From contig CANNZV010001822.1 in NCBI GenBank assembly GCA_947561585.1, forward strand, positions 62,001 through 126,000: 64,000 nt of DNA, in the 5' to 3' direction. Position numbers and translations under genes: made by a program. This document shows, in pieces, positions 22,020 to 33,275 of this stretch (the stretch's first letter is position 1; each line of letters begins with the position of its first letter). The notes under the pieces were generated by a model. That model was not told where the DNA came from. It saw nothing but the letters and a program-made list of their open reading frames with translations, and searched no databases. The DNA comes from Caprella mutica. Lineage: Eukaryota > Arthropoda > Malacostraca > Amphipoda > Caprellidae.

Positions 22020-23790
22020 TTGAATGATATTCAATGGATATCAGGAAGTGGTATCCACGATACACCGTTGTTTTTCCTTTTGAACAAAACTTTTGAACGA
22101 TATCGAATTTTTTTTCTGTTTGCACTAATCAAACTAATTGAAAAGCCTCCACTTGAAGAAAAGAAATTCATTGCACGGGCCTTCAGCACGGGCCATGAAA
22201 GTTCACAGAGACTTCTTTCGCCACTAAAATGTGCAAAAAGGAAGAAAACAAGATCATTACAAGTTTAAACAGTTCATCAGAGTGAACGGAGAATTCGAAA
22301 AGAATATATCTGTGGTCAAGAAGCCCAAAAATCGGGCCTGTATACCAAAAGGATAGCGGAGAATTTGAATGAGCTAATGAACATGATGGCCGAAGGTGAT
22401 CAGGTGCAGTGAGCCGAACCAAATTTGTCCGTTAGTGCTACTACTGCGTGGAAGATGCTAAAATATAACGCGAAGGCCAAATTCTATAGAATTACTTCTG
22501 TACAACCTCTTACCGCAGCACACAAAGAGCAGCGACGACAGTTCTGTAAATGGCTCATTGAACAGGAAGAAAATTTTGTGCTGTGGGTTATCTGGACAGA
22601 CGAAGAGTTTTTCGTGTTGCGCCAAAAACCTCATAGAAAAAACGACGGCAAGTGATCTACCTCAAACCCCCGTGAAATAATTGAAACCAATGATAGGAAT
22701 GGAGCCAAAGTGATCATCTTCGTAGTGATTGTCGATGGAAAAGTTCTGATTGTTCATCCATTCATTACTGAAGAAGGCCGTTCAGTTTCCGTGACAGGTG
22801 CCAGCTATCTAGAACTGCTCTAAGACACAGTGTTGCCAAATTTTCGCTCCACCGCCACAAGGAAAAATTTGTGGTGGATGCAGCATAGCGCTCCACCCCA
22901 CTCCACTAATGATGATACAGCATTCCTTCTTGAAAACCTTCATGGACGAGTTATCAGCAGAAAAACAAACAGAACTAGATTAGGTGCACTCGGTAGAGCG
23001 CATACCTTAACTGCCGCTTATCCGTTTGCTACCAAATTTTAATAAACTGGTGACTGGATAGTGACCAATCGTCTCACCAAGCTTTATGCAATATGGTTCA
23101 ATACTTTTTGAGTTATTGAGTCATAAATGACCTTAACCTTGACCTTTGACCAGATCACTCCCAAAATTCTACCAGATGGTTCCTGGACATTGTCCAATCG
23201 TCCCATCAAATTTCTGATAATTTGGTTGAATACTCTTTGAGTTTATGAGTTATAAATGGCCTTGACCTTGATCTTTGACCCGATCGTTCCCAAAATCTAA
23301 CAAAATGGTTTCTGTATATTGACCAATCGTCCCACCAAGTTTCATGCAATATAGTTCAATACTTTTTGAGTTATAAATGACCATGACCTTGACCTTTGAC
23401 TGGGTCACTCCCAAAATTCTACCAGCAGGTCACTGAACATTGACCAATCGATTCACCAAATTTCAGGCAATTTAGTTGAAAACTTTTTCAGTTATGCGAA
23501 TAACAAGATGATAAATAAATAAATGCCGTCAATAATATAATCTTCTCGCATTCTGCGAAGGTAATCATAGCCCTGATATCAATCCAATGAATTTCCACTT
23601 CTGGTCTGCAGCTCAACGACAAGTTAACCTACAATAGCCACAAAACATCGAGGAATTGGAGCAATACATCTGACATTTTGCCGCATCCTATGATCAAAGA
23701 ACCATCTAGAAAGTTGCTGCAAAAGACATAGCAAGGCTATGTCTCCAAGTCGGTGGTGGGCACTTTCAGCACCATCCGTAAAATGGCCTA
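22020..23790 (+). pseudogene. Tc1-like DDE transposase pseudogene
   Basis: The frame 22425-22652 reads HKEQRRQFCKWL and VLWVIWTDEEFFVL, the first catalytic region (TDE). After stops and frame changes, 22830-22970 corresponds to the PxxTND..LL middle part. After the nested repeat, 23570-23640 reads SPDINPMNFHFWSAAQRQV, the region of the third acidic residue, and 23735 onward reads ARLCLQVGGGHFQH, the C-terminus. Many stops: dead copy. Confidence 0.65.
22976..23575. repeat. Nested ~600-bp LINE-tail-like repeat
   Basis: It starts GGTGCACTCGGTAGAGCGC and contains four diverged units of about 115-125 bases. Each unit includes ACCTTGACCTTTGAC, CCAATCGTCCCACCAA and a sequence like CAATACTTTTTGAGTTAT. 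It ends with (ATAA)n and GCGAAGGTAATCATAG. A related copy in the opposite orientation is at 62862-63165. The unit structure and short A+T tail resemble LINE or SINE 3' ends; that identity is inferred. Confidence 0.55.
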
Positions 23791-23839
23791 TTGGATCTTT
23801 ATTGGTCTTTTGTTTTGAAATTGTCGGGTTTCATAATAA

Positions 23840-24133
23840 AAGTTCCACTAATAAACTGTAAACAAATATTTGGTTTTACTCCCTCAGTACCTTACAAAAT
23901 AAAAATATGGTTATTATAAAAATGACAAATAAGTGAAACACACTGTATTTGTCCGAATATAGCTCATTTTACCACATAACTTGCTGAAGTTCCACTAATA
24001 AACTGTAAACAAATATTTGGTTTTACTCCCTCAGTACCTTACAAAATAAAAATATGGTTATTATAAAAATGACAAATAAGTGAAACACACTGTATTTGTC
24101 CGAATATAGCTCATTTTACCACATAACTTGCTG
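23840..24133. repeat. 147-bp tandem duplication spanning the Tc1 right end
   Basis: The 147 bases from 23840 are repeated without visible change from 23987 to 24133, including the Tc1-like right terminus AAACACACTGTA and about 40 bases of flank. It is either a very recent duplication or an assembly artefact. Confidence 0.85.
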
Positions 24134-24690
24134 CCACCACTGACTGAATTTCCTCCACTATCCTGGATGCATTTAAAAATTTTACTTTCGATATGGCTTA
24201 AATTTGAGCTTGTGTTTTCAGTTACTTGCTCCCAAGCCTCCCTCTTATAGTTGAAGATGCATAACATATATTCTCTTCAAAAAAATGTCTTTGACATCTT
24301 GCACATTATCGTCGGTCGTTTAACTGTCGTGAGAATTGTGCCAATTAAGCTTATCACTAACGATCCCATGTTTTGCGAGCTCTTTATAGTTAGAAATTTT
24401 TGGCATAGAGTGGATGTTGGCATAAAATACTTTAGCTAACAAATTTTCTTCTAATTTCAATTGCTGAACAGTTTGTATAGCTCAGAACTATCTATTTACA
24501 TTCACTTCACTGAACAGTGAATTTGTTCTAATGCTTGCCGTCTTTTGATTTGGATGAGATAGCATGTCATCCAAACCAGACATATTATTATTTGTGGATA
24601 CCGTAAATCGCATTTTCTAAACTTCAAAACGTGACATAGTGAATAATATGTTGCCTACATTAAGTGTGACAATTAGCCATTTCATATTTG
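24134..24690. other. Non-coding spacer
   Basis: Two short open frames (minus 24061-24267, plus 24251-24439) have no recognisable motifs. No repeat boundary seen. Confidence 0.35.
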
Positions 24691-25949
24691 ACAGTTAGTG
24701 GAAGGTGGTCATCAATGGGACAAAAAACACAAAAAGATTGATATTTCATTTACTATCAGCAAAATATGAACAACAAAAAAAAAACCATACGTAATATAGA
24801 TATTCCTTTATAAAATGAAACTAACTAGAATGTTATCACATTTTCTGTTGACTAGAAAAAAATTAAATATAAAACAAAAAAAATTGTCCCATTGTATACC
24901 CGCACTGGTGAACAATGGGACATGCCCTGGTGAACGATGGGACAGTTCATTTAACTATTATATTGTTGAGGTTATAGTCGAATTTCAAGTTCGAATTATC
25001 TCTTTATGTTGTCCCACAATTAGTTGGTTCATACAATATCAGTTTAATGACCTCCAGCTTTACCGATTTCATGTTAGTAACATTTGAAAAATGAGACTCA
25101 TATTGCACATCAATCTTAGCCTTAAATTAATATTTCGTATTCATCTTTTTCATCCTTTGGTTTGGTAAATTACACCAACAGAATACATTTTAGAAGTCTC
25201 ATCAAACTCTACAAGAACATAAACCTTCATTTCCAACGTTTTCAGTACAGGTTTAAGTTCATCACGTGAACATATCTTCATCCACTTCTTCAGAGACGAA
25301 TGGATCAGTTAAATTAAGAGTTCTGTACCAGACCAAGAACATGGGTTTACAGGCCATCTACAGATACTTTAAAGTTTAGGAAAGGATTTCGAAGGCCTTA
25401 TCTTTTTTGTGGCACCGTCAATAGGCTCTTCTTTCTCTGGTGTATTCGGTTCAATCATGCTGCGTCTTTTTCTTTTATTGTGAGAAATTTGTTTGATTCA
25501 TATGGAATAACTAGACAGTTTGATTGACAATATGTCACTGCCCCATTGTTCACCAAATTGGCTGTCCCAATGATCACATAACGCCATTTTGAAAACATAT
25601 GTGTTTCGTGGTTCAACTACAAAAGTATAAAGGCAATCCTTCCATATGATCATATTTTACATATTATTTAATATCATGGAAAAATGCCGTAAGTATAATA
25701 TGTTAAATTAACAAATTTATAACAATTGAAACAGAGTACGAAAAATTTAGTTTTCCCACCTCTAAAACTTGTTTTCACTTTTACACAGAGCTGACTGCAC
25801 CCCAACCGCTGAATGCAATGCGAGTGAATGCACTGAAGTGTTCCTAATTTACCACTAAGAAGTTGTTAAAAATTACCCTCAAATAAAAAAGTTATTGGGC
25901 ATGTCCCATCGTTCCCAGTGTCCCATTGATGACCATCTTCCCCAACTCT
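24691..25949. mobile_element. CATCAATGGGAC foldback element, copy 1
   Basis: The left end AGTTAGTGGAAGGTGGTCATC and, inward from the right, AGAGTTGGGGAAGATGGTCATC are inverted. Just inside both ends and internally, (C/G)AATGGGACA or TGTCCCA(T)TG recurs at least eight times. A second copy is at 47697-49046. The two copies share an internal minus- or plus-strand segment that can be read as KVYVLVEFDETSKMYSVG or KVYELVEFDSISKAYSVG, a possible captured gene fragment. No transposase seen. Confidence 0.65.
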
Positions 25950-25974
25950 GAAAGACCCAGTAGTTAAAGAATCT

Positions 25975-26325
25975 ACACCATTTTAGCCTCAAATTAAAAA
26001 AAGTCAAGTTCAAATTAAAGGAAGTGAATTTCGAATTAAAATTAGTGAACTTCAAATAGAAAATAGTCTAGTTCTAATTGAAAAAAGATAAACTTCAAAT
26101 TAAGTAGAGTGTACTTCAAATTAAAATAGATCAATTTCTAATAAAAATAAATCAAGTTCAAATTAAAACTTTCAATCTTATTTTATAAAATATCATAAAT
26201 TATGAAAGATGAACTCAAGTGAATATCAATTCAACCATCTGATAGAAATTCACTTCCTTTAATTTGAATTTGACTAGTTTTAATTTGAACTTGATTTTTT
26301 TTAATTTGAAGCTAAAATGGTGTGG
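25975..26325. mobile_element. Short foldback with TTCAAATTAAAA motif arms
   Basis: CACCATTTTAGCCTCAAATT (about 25978) is mirrored by AATTTGAAGCTAAAATGGTG (ending about 26322). The left arm repeats (G/T)TCAAATTAAAANNAGTGAAC roughly nine times, and the right arm carries three complementary units. It is non-coding. Confidence 0.6.
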
Positions 26326-26524
26326 TTTTAGATTTCGTTGGTTGACAAACAATTTCTTACAAGTTGAATTTCTCCAAACTTTTAATTTCCAATAGTTTTA
26401 CAAAAATGTTTTATATATTTGTGTTGAAAATTAGGTGATATATTTTGTATACTGGTACCTGAGTGCTAATCTGACGATGCGGGATCGCACATGTGCGTCG
26501 GACCGTCGGTTTGAAAGTCAGTCG

Positions 26525-27534
26525 CACAGATCATTGAATATAGGAAGATGTTTCACTGTTACGTGGACGCTAGTGGCCAAATAATTATTTAATTGAGAGC
26601 GTATCAGTCAATCAGAGAGAGGGGTACCGTGACGTCACAAACGTACAAACTAACGAGTATATGTATATATAACGGTCAGAGCTACATTTTCTTTTACTAC
26701 CAAGAAGGGGAAACCAAGGCAGTTATGTAAATTTAAATTTACAGGATAAAAGGTTAATTGAAGTTTAATATTTTTACGTATTTTATTATAAAATAAAAAA
26801 CAAGAATTGAAGTCAGAACTAAAATATTTCGAGCAAACTGAATAGTGATCTTATTAACTATTCAGTCTTAGGGTAAGTTCCTTATTACCGGTCAGTTCCA
26901 CATCTTCAGTCATTATTAAAAACAATATTTTAATAATTATTTACTTTTATAATATGACCGAAGATGTGGAACTGACCGGTAATTCAAAACTTACCCTAAC
27001 GCTATTGTGCAAGTCTTAACCACAGATTGTAATCATGTTTCCCGGACAAAAACAACTTGTAGGTACCGATCTTTAGATGTATTGGTACAATTGATAAATT
27101 AATAATTTCGTACGTAGCCCATTTCTCACTAGTTTAATCTTTATGAAAGATAAAATAATTAGTAAAAATGTAGTCACAAAATACAGCAAACGACCGCATG
27201 GTAACGATATTGCATCAGAAATAAACCGACGCTTCAAATTTGTACTGAACACACACACGTACAAAACATGTACAGAACAGAAATAATTATATTACTTATA
27301 AATATATAATTTTATTATCAGTTTAATATCATAAATTAATATTTTAATTTTGAATAGCATATTTAAGTTCAATATCATTCTCTTTTTGTAGTTTTTGAAT
27401 AATTAAAAATAAGTAATATATCAATCGTAGGCAACTCCAAGGATACGTCACGGTACGGACGAACCCAGTGCCAAGTGTCGCTAGAAAATTGAAAATACTT
27501 TAGTGCGACATCTTCCTATATTCAATGATTTGTG
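26525..27534. mobile_element. TIR element, ends CACAGATCATTGAATATAGG
   Basis: CACAGATCATTGAATATAGG (26525) and CCTATATTCAATGATTTGTG (ending 27534) are inverted, and GAAGATGT continues the pairing. ACGGTACC-like and GTGACGTCAC-like sequences pair further in. No exact TSD visible. It carries the TA-flanked hairpin MITE at 26871-26996. Non-coding. Confidence 0.65.
26871..26996. mobile_element. 126-bp hairpin MITE with TA TSD
   Basis: GGGTAAGTTCCTTATTACCG (26871) is mirrored by CGGTAATTCAAAACTTACCC (ending 26996), and GTCAGTTCCACATCTTC pairs exactly inside. TA flanks both sides (26869-26870 and 26997-26998). The TA target points to Tc1/mariner-driven mobilisation. A 160-bp relative is at 28107-28266. 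Confidence 0.8.
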
Positions 27535-27561
27535 AGTGTGTCACTCATTGTGTCAGTGACG

Positions 27562-28748
27562 CACAGACCAGTAAAGTAGAAGATGTCCCAATACAGTCAT
27601 TTCAAATATCTAGCGACTGATGGCACGTCAAAATGGTAAGTGCGTGACATTTCAATCATTCTTAATACATTCGCTATTGCATTATTTTTGATGTTATTAT
27701 TAGGTATATTTTATGATATCTCCTAATGCGAAAATTATATTTTTGTGATTGCAAATGTTCATATTGCTTTATTGTTTCAAAATATTCATATATAATCTCA
27801 TAATTCAGTTTTCTATAATTTGAACTTGTTCCGTTTTGTTGTTCACTGTTCACGCCACAGTTCACGCCAAAAACCAAACATTCTGCTGCAGAGTGTGAGA
27901 AGAAAAGGTTGTCTGCTTTTATTGCTCTCGAAATTACAACAGTCGTTAATCGTATAGAGCTATGTGTAACTGTGTATACTTCAAACTATTAATATTTCAA
28001 TCAATGCGTACCCATAACTTCATACCTACCTAATGTTATAAATTTATTAGTTTTAAAATAACTAATATATAGGTACATACCCATTCCAATAAATACCTAG
28101 GTCCTAGGGTAAGTTCGAATTACCGGTCAGTTCCAATTAGTATCCATGATACCTGCATGCAGGTATCATGGATATCGACTAAAATAAAAATTAAATAATT
28201 ATTAAAAATATAGTTTTTCTTATATGACCGAAGATGTGGAACAGACCAGTAATTCGGAACTTACCCTATGACTACCTAAGTAGATACATGACCAATAGCA
28301 TTTTAAATAATCATTCAAGTGCTTACTTTTATCCCTATCTATTTTTCACTAATCTGAGATGCCAATTTATGTTTATACCTATGCTATAAATATACCTTTC
28401 AAATAAAATAAATTTTTAATTAACCTACTGTGAAAAGAATTTATTTCACTGTTAATAAGAAAGGGTGAGAAAAATGTTCACTATATTATCAAATAAATAG
28501 AAACTATAATTTGATTTAAAAGAGTGAATTAAAATCAAAATTGTTTTGGTTTAGTCTCCCCTAAAAATGAACAGCATAGAAAACGAGCAATATTTAAATT
28601 AGTTCCCCCTAATAACTTCCAATTTGTGTGACATCACGCACCTACCGTCTCTGATTGGTTCTCATTTTCGCGCGGTCTCTATTCTCTCAAATTAATGTGC
28701 CGTGCTGTCCACGCAGCATTGGAACATCTTCTACTTTACTGGTCTGTG
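27562..28748. mobile_element. TIR element, ends CACAGACCAGTAAAGTAGAA
   Basis: CACAGACCAGTAAAGTAGAA (27562) is mirrored by TTCTACTTTACTGGTCTGTG (ending 28748), and GATGT(C/T)CCAAT continues the repeat. AGTGACG occurs immediately outside both ends (7-bp TSD). The termini resemble those at 26525 and 51588 (CACAGA.CA), suggesting one superfamily, P-like or hAT-like. Non-coding. Confidence 0.7.
28107..28266. mobile_element. 160-bp hairpin MITE with TA TSD and central palindrome
   Basis: GGGTAAGTTCGAATTACCGG (28107) and CAGTAATTCGGAACTTACCC (ending 28266) are inverted, with TA on both sides (28105-28106, 28267-28268). Same family as 26871-26996, but it contains a 34-bp perfect palindrome at 28141-28174 (left half TATCCATGATACCTGCA) that is absent from the other copy. 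Confidence 0.8.
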
Positions 28749-29440
28749 AGTGACGTTTTATAATCGAGGAAGAGTGGACGCATCTAGTACGCGCTCCACC
28801 AAACGCTTATTTAAGTCATTAACATTGCATCTGTTGCTTAAATATTCATCATTTAATCTTCTTACATCAGTTAAATGTCCAAAGATGAGAAAATTATTGA
28901 GCAAAATGATCAGATACCTAAAGTATTTTGCAGAATAATGTGTAAGTTAACATCAGCTGTTGTGCTAACGAGAAACGTTAAGCCCCGTCCAGACGCTCCG
29001 AGAAATGCCCAGCGTTTGGAAATACTTTTGCTCGGGTTCATAGCGTGAGGTTGTCTTATATTGTTTCTACGTCAATCGTTTTCTGTGAACTAGCTAGAGT
29101 TTCCTTGCGGGAGTCAGAGGCTTGGAAAGTCGTTACTGGAGGGTGGATTCTCTTCGTCTGAAATACAGCTAAGTGGCATTTTTAGTGGGCAAGCGTAGCT
29201 GCCGATTGTTTGTTAGATTAGAGATCTAAAAATCTAAGACCAAAATATATTCTGGTGGCACGGTGTGTGCCGAGTTGGCGTTGTCTGTTTTGGAACAAAA
29301 ACGCGGGTCCAGTCTGCATAATCTGGTATTCTGTGTTATTTGTAGAATAACGTTGTGGTGTTTTGTACACTCCGGGTGGTCGGTGGGGAATTTTGGACTC
29401 AGTGGGGTCCGCTTATTCTTACAATATTATAATATATAGA
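28749..29440. other. Non-coding spacer, relatively G+C-rich
   Basis: No gene or complete repeat identified. The stretch 28980-29400 is richer in G+C than its neighbours and begins GCCCCGTCCAGACGC, like the ends of 'compensated' MITEs, but I could not find the partner end. Confidence 0.3.
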
Positions 29441-30144
29441 ATTAAGGGTGACAGTTAAAAGTTGATGTTTTTATTTTTACATGGCCATTATAGTCCAATA
29501 CTGTGCACTCATGAAAAAATAACACAGCCGAAATTCTGGGTCATTTGGACAATATTTGAAGGTGACTCAAGTCAATTGAAATTTGACCCTTATTGACAAA
29601 AACTACGCATATTCATACTATGCCATTCTATTTCAAAATTGACATATTGAGCAAGGTTTTTGTACACTGTACAAATATATGATTGTTTCCTCTTTAAAAT
29701 GAAACTGCAGTTTATACTCTTACAACAATGGATGGAAGAGGTTGGAGAAAAAAAAACCGTGGTGCTAAAATGACAGGGACGGCTGGAAGAAATAACCCAT
29801 TCATAGATTTTTTATTAAGGTCCTGTTTTGGATAAAAATCAGTGGTAAAAAAACATACTATAAACCCCCCGGTCCTAAAGAAAAACCCCCATTGCGGAAA
29901 AAAATGATCTGATTTCGTCTTACACCACTTTTTAGTCGAATTTTACTACCAAATTCAAAATACAATGAAAATATTAGAAGGAATGTAGTGTTTTCAAATA
30001 ATATATTTTAATTTATTCATTGCTATTACTATATTGAACATTATTAATTGCTAACAAATTAATGTATACTATAACTAGTTCATTGTGCTAAAATATTAAG
30101 ATAAATTCGTTGCTAACAATAAACTAGTGTTAGTTGTCTAGTGA

Positions 30145-31058
30145 CAAAATCCCTAGCCCACACCGACAAAAGCTCACACATACAAAAGCCCACCCCGACG
30201 AAAATAGAATTAGTATTCCTGCAATATAAATAATCCATATATGTAAAGTTGGAACGAAGGAAAATAATAGTTTAACAGTTTTCTTTCTACGGAATCATTG
30301 TGAATTTGTATTATGCCCCAAATTAGGGCGCTGTTATCGCAGAACTTCATTTTAAAATACTAGACTTTGGAAACTGCGAGTATATATAAATAAATTGTAG
30401 GTTGTCGTTGCTTTCCTGGAGCAAGTTAAATACAATATACAAATAAGGAACTACAAAACATTTCGGTTATTTTACAGTTATATGCTAACTGTTGCTACAC
30501 GGCTTGATGAAAAATGAAAAATTAGAATAAAATATGTATTCAGGACATCATCAACCATAGTAATTGACTAATTACACATGTATAAGGGGCATACCTAATT
30601 GTAGCCAAATAAAGTATTTACAAAGAACTTGCCTATAGAATCAAAGACTATAGCTAGCAAAGTCTACAGAGGCTGATGTTTGACCTTTCGATCAGTAATC
30701 CTACGTGACAACTAAACAAGACGTCTGCTGGTTATCTGACGTCTGACTAAATGTTCCAGTACATACAAAAAATTTTAGTATATAAATTAAAGTGTTTTGA
30801 AATTATGTTCTTCGATAGCAGTGCCAGCTAAGTTGGGGCATAATACAAATTCACAATGATTCCGTAGAAAGAAAATGTTAAACTATTATCTTCCTTCGTT
30901 CCAACATATATGGATTATCTATATTGCAGGAATACTAATTTTGTTTTCGTCGATGTGAGCTTTTGTCGTTGTGGGCTTTTGTCTGTGTGGGCTTTTGTCG
31001 GTGTGGGCTTTTGTCTGTGTGGGCTTTTGTCGATGTGGGCTTTTGACGCTATTTTGTA
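30145..31058. mobile_element. Foldback with GTGGGCTTTTGTCG arms
   Basis: The right arm (30950-31055) carries six units of GTGGGCTTTTGTCGGT type. The left arm (30150-30210) carries three units of the complement. Inside, GAATTTGTATTATGCCCCAA (about 30304) is inverted to TTGGGGCATAATACAAATTC (about 30834), and CCATATATG..GGAACGAAGG also pairs. No TSD confirmed. Non-coding. Confidence 0.65.
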
Positions 31059-31772
31059 TATCTAAGTTTAATAAAACATATTTATCGTTTGAAGTTTTTG
31101 TATTTATATCCTATTATTGAGAGCTGCTCCTAAATATTCAATGTATTAACAAGTTAATGAGTCTATAACTAGTTGTGAGAGTGCATTTAAATAGTTACAG
31201 AAATCCTTCCTAAAATAAGGTTTGTGTTATTTTCAAACAATTTATTATGTAGCCTGGCTTCTACCAGATAGAAATTATTCTGCTTGTATTTTTCGCTTAC
31301 ACCAAACCTAGAAAGAGTATAGGTACATTTCAATGGAAGAAATAAGTATAGATTATTTAGAATTCCAGCAGTGTAAATATTAGATTTGAACCAAATAGTA
31401 TGTTAATGGATTCAATGAGAGATTTGAAGCAGTTGAAAGAAAAAAAATAGATACAATAAAAATAAAAATTCGATTCAATCAAAATATTAAATAGATTTTA
31501 TTCTAAGAAAAAAGATTCCTTCCAATGAAAAATTTAGCATAAATGTTTACAGTTAAACCTGAATTCTTCTTTATTGTGAAGTGAAATTATATTTATTTGT
31601 ATCATTTGCTCATTCTTTCTTATAAAAAAATATCATAGGTGCATATTTTATTAGGTTTTTGATTTTGTAGGAAAGAAAAGTTGCTCTGTGAATAGTTAGA
31701 GTATAAACTGCAGTTTCATATTAAAAAGGAATTAATCATTTATTTATACTATGTACAAAAAAACTTGCTCTA

Positions 31773-33075
31773 CAGGGTGGGGCGTAAGTTTGGAAGCAAT
31801 TTTTCAAACATTAATATAATTCTTAAAAATAAGTTCCTAAGTAGGTGATAGGGTTTGAACTATAGTAGAGACACTACATTATGACGTGGCAGTGTTATTT
31901 TTTACAAAAATTTAGTCAATTCAAAAATGTCAGACAAAAGAGAAGCCATTATTGCTCTACACCGTGCCGTGAAGTTAGATTCCGTCATTTCAAAGACTCT
32001 CTCAATAGCGAGATCGACTGTTTGGAAGAGCGTGAAACGTTTTAATGAGAGAGGAGACTTGACTGATCGTCCAAGAAGTGGTAGACCACGCTCACAACGC
32101 ACCAAACAACTGATAAAATGTGCCCGAGAGAAGATCAGGAAGAACAAGATCGTATTGACCCGAAAAGGTCAATACGATTGTTAGCCAAAACAGCTAATGT
32201 GAGTCCCAGAACAATGAGAAGAGTTGTCAAATAAGACCTAAAGATGTCCTCTTTCACCCTCCAAAAGAGACAGACTCTGTCAGAAGCTGTAAAGAAAAAG
32301 AGATTGGAGAGAATCAAAGCACTTCTGAGAGAATTGAAGTCTGGCACGGCTGGTGAAATTGTTTGGTCTGACGAAAAAAATTTCACAGTGGAAATGGCTC
32401 ACAACCGGAGGAATGACAGAATAATTGGTAAAAGTGCAAAAGACATCCCATTCAACCAAAAAACTGTCCACAGAACCATGAAACCTGCTTCAGTAATGGT
32501 CTGGGCCGCCGTTTCAGAAACTTGGAGATCTCCTTTAATTTTTGTGGAACAAGGCACCAAAATCAATGCTAAATGTTATATTGGGAATATTTTGACGCCA
32601 ATGTTGGAGTCAGCTAAGGATCACTTCGGTAATGACACTCTATGGACATTTCAGAGTGACTTCACATACTGCAAATGTCACTCAAAACTGGTGTCATGAC
32701 CATCTTCCACGGTTTTGGTCCAAAGAAATGTGGCCTCCCTGCTCCCCAGATGTTAATCCTATGGACTTTTCGGTATGGTCCATTCCTGAATCAAAGGCCT
32801 GTGGTAAATTCCATCGCAGTGTGGATGATTTAAAGCGTTCGCTCCAGAGATCTTGGAAGGAAATTTCACAAGAACAGTTGCGTGCCGCAGTAGGAGGAGT
32901 TCGGAGGAGATTTGAGGCTGTTATTAAAAACAAGGGGGGACATTTTGAATAAATTCATGATTTTTGAATTCTTAAAACCCTTATGTAATAATACATAACT
33001 GTAAATTATTAAATATATTTTTCGTTGGATTATAATATGCAGTTTCATTTGCTTCCAAACTTACGCCCCACCCTG
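31773..33075. mobile_element. 1.3-kb Tc1/mariner-superfamily element
   Basis: It has perfect 27-bp terminal inverted repeats beginning CAGGGTGGGGCGTAAGTTTG (31773-31799, 33049-33075). TA is duplicated at 31771-31772 and 33076-33077. The length and the single plus-strand transposase frame are normal for the superfamily. Its insertion point can be checked against an uninterrupted inverted copy of the target at about 29640-29660. Confidence 0.9.
31927..32952 (+). pseudogene. Mariner-type transposase, frameshifted
   Basis: The ATG at 31927 opens a frame with a helix-turn-helix (SDKREAIIALHRA, ARSTVWKSVKRF) followed by a GRPRSQRT linker. The frame shifts near 32180, and a stop lies at about 32232. 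32244-32699 carries VWSDEKNF (first catalytic D) and PASVMVWAAVS. It shifts again near 32650 after LWTFQSD (second D). 32632-32952 carries SPDVNPMDFSVWS (third acidic site) and ends KNKGGHFE, the usual C-terminus. The NPMDF motif is closer to the DD37D/maT type than to classic DD34D mariners; that subfamily is inferred. About 340 codons were spread over three frames, so it is inactive. Confidence 0.8.
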
Positions 33076-33275
33076 TATATGTCAATTTTGAAATAAACTG
33101 TAACATTCTGAATATTTGTATTTTTTGTCCTTAAGGATAAAATTTCTATTGACTTTAGTCAACTCTTTATATTGTCCAAATGACCCAGGATTTCGCCTGT
33201 GTCATTTTTTCATGGGTAAGCAGTATTGGAATATGACCACTCGATTCAATCAACTTTAGAAATTCACCCTTATGT

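Larger units (their letters stand above)
21987..23947. mobile_element. Tc1-like element with degenerate transposase
   Basis: TACAGTGTGTTTCACT (21987) is mirrored by AGTGAAACACACTGTA (ending 23947), and ATTTxTCATTTTTA continues the repeat. TA lies at each edge. Without the nested 600-bp insert (about 22976-23575) the length is about 1.36 kb, normal for Tc1-like elements. The interior is a plus-strand pseudo-transposase. Confidence 0.75.
29443..33272. mobile_element. 3.8-kb inverted-repeat element
   Basis: AAGGGTGACAGTTAAAAGTTG (29443) pairs with the complement of CAACTTTAGAAATTCACCCTT (ending about 33272). GTCATTTGGACAATAT and AACTGCAGTTTATACTCT also recur inverted (29545 with 33175, 29705 with 31690). 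The loop holds another repeat-armed element (about 30145-31058), and the right arm was split by a mariner at 31773. A further inverted pair links 31440-31700 with 33275-33560. Confidence 0.6.

Noticed and set aside
24815..25087. 90-codon frame MKLTRMLSHFLL.. also present at 48703-48924
   Set aside because: It is repeated in both copies of a non-autonomous element but has no recognisable domain and runs across the tandem GGGAC motifs; kept only as part of the element.
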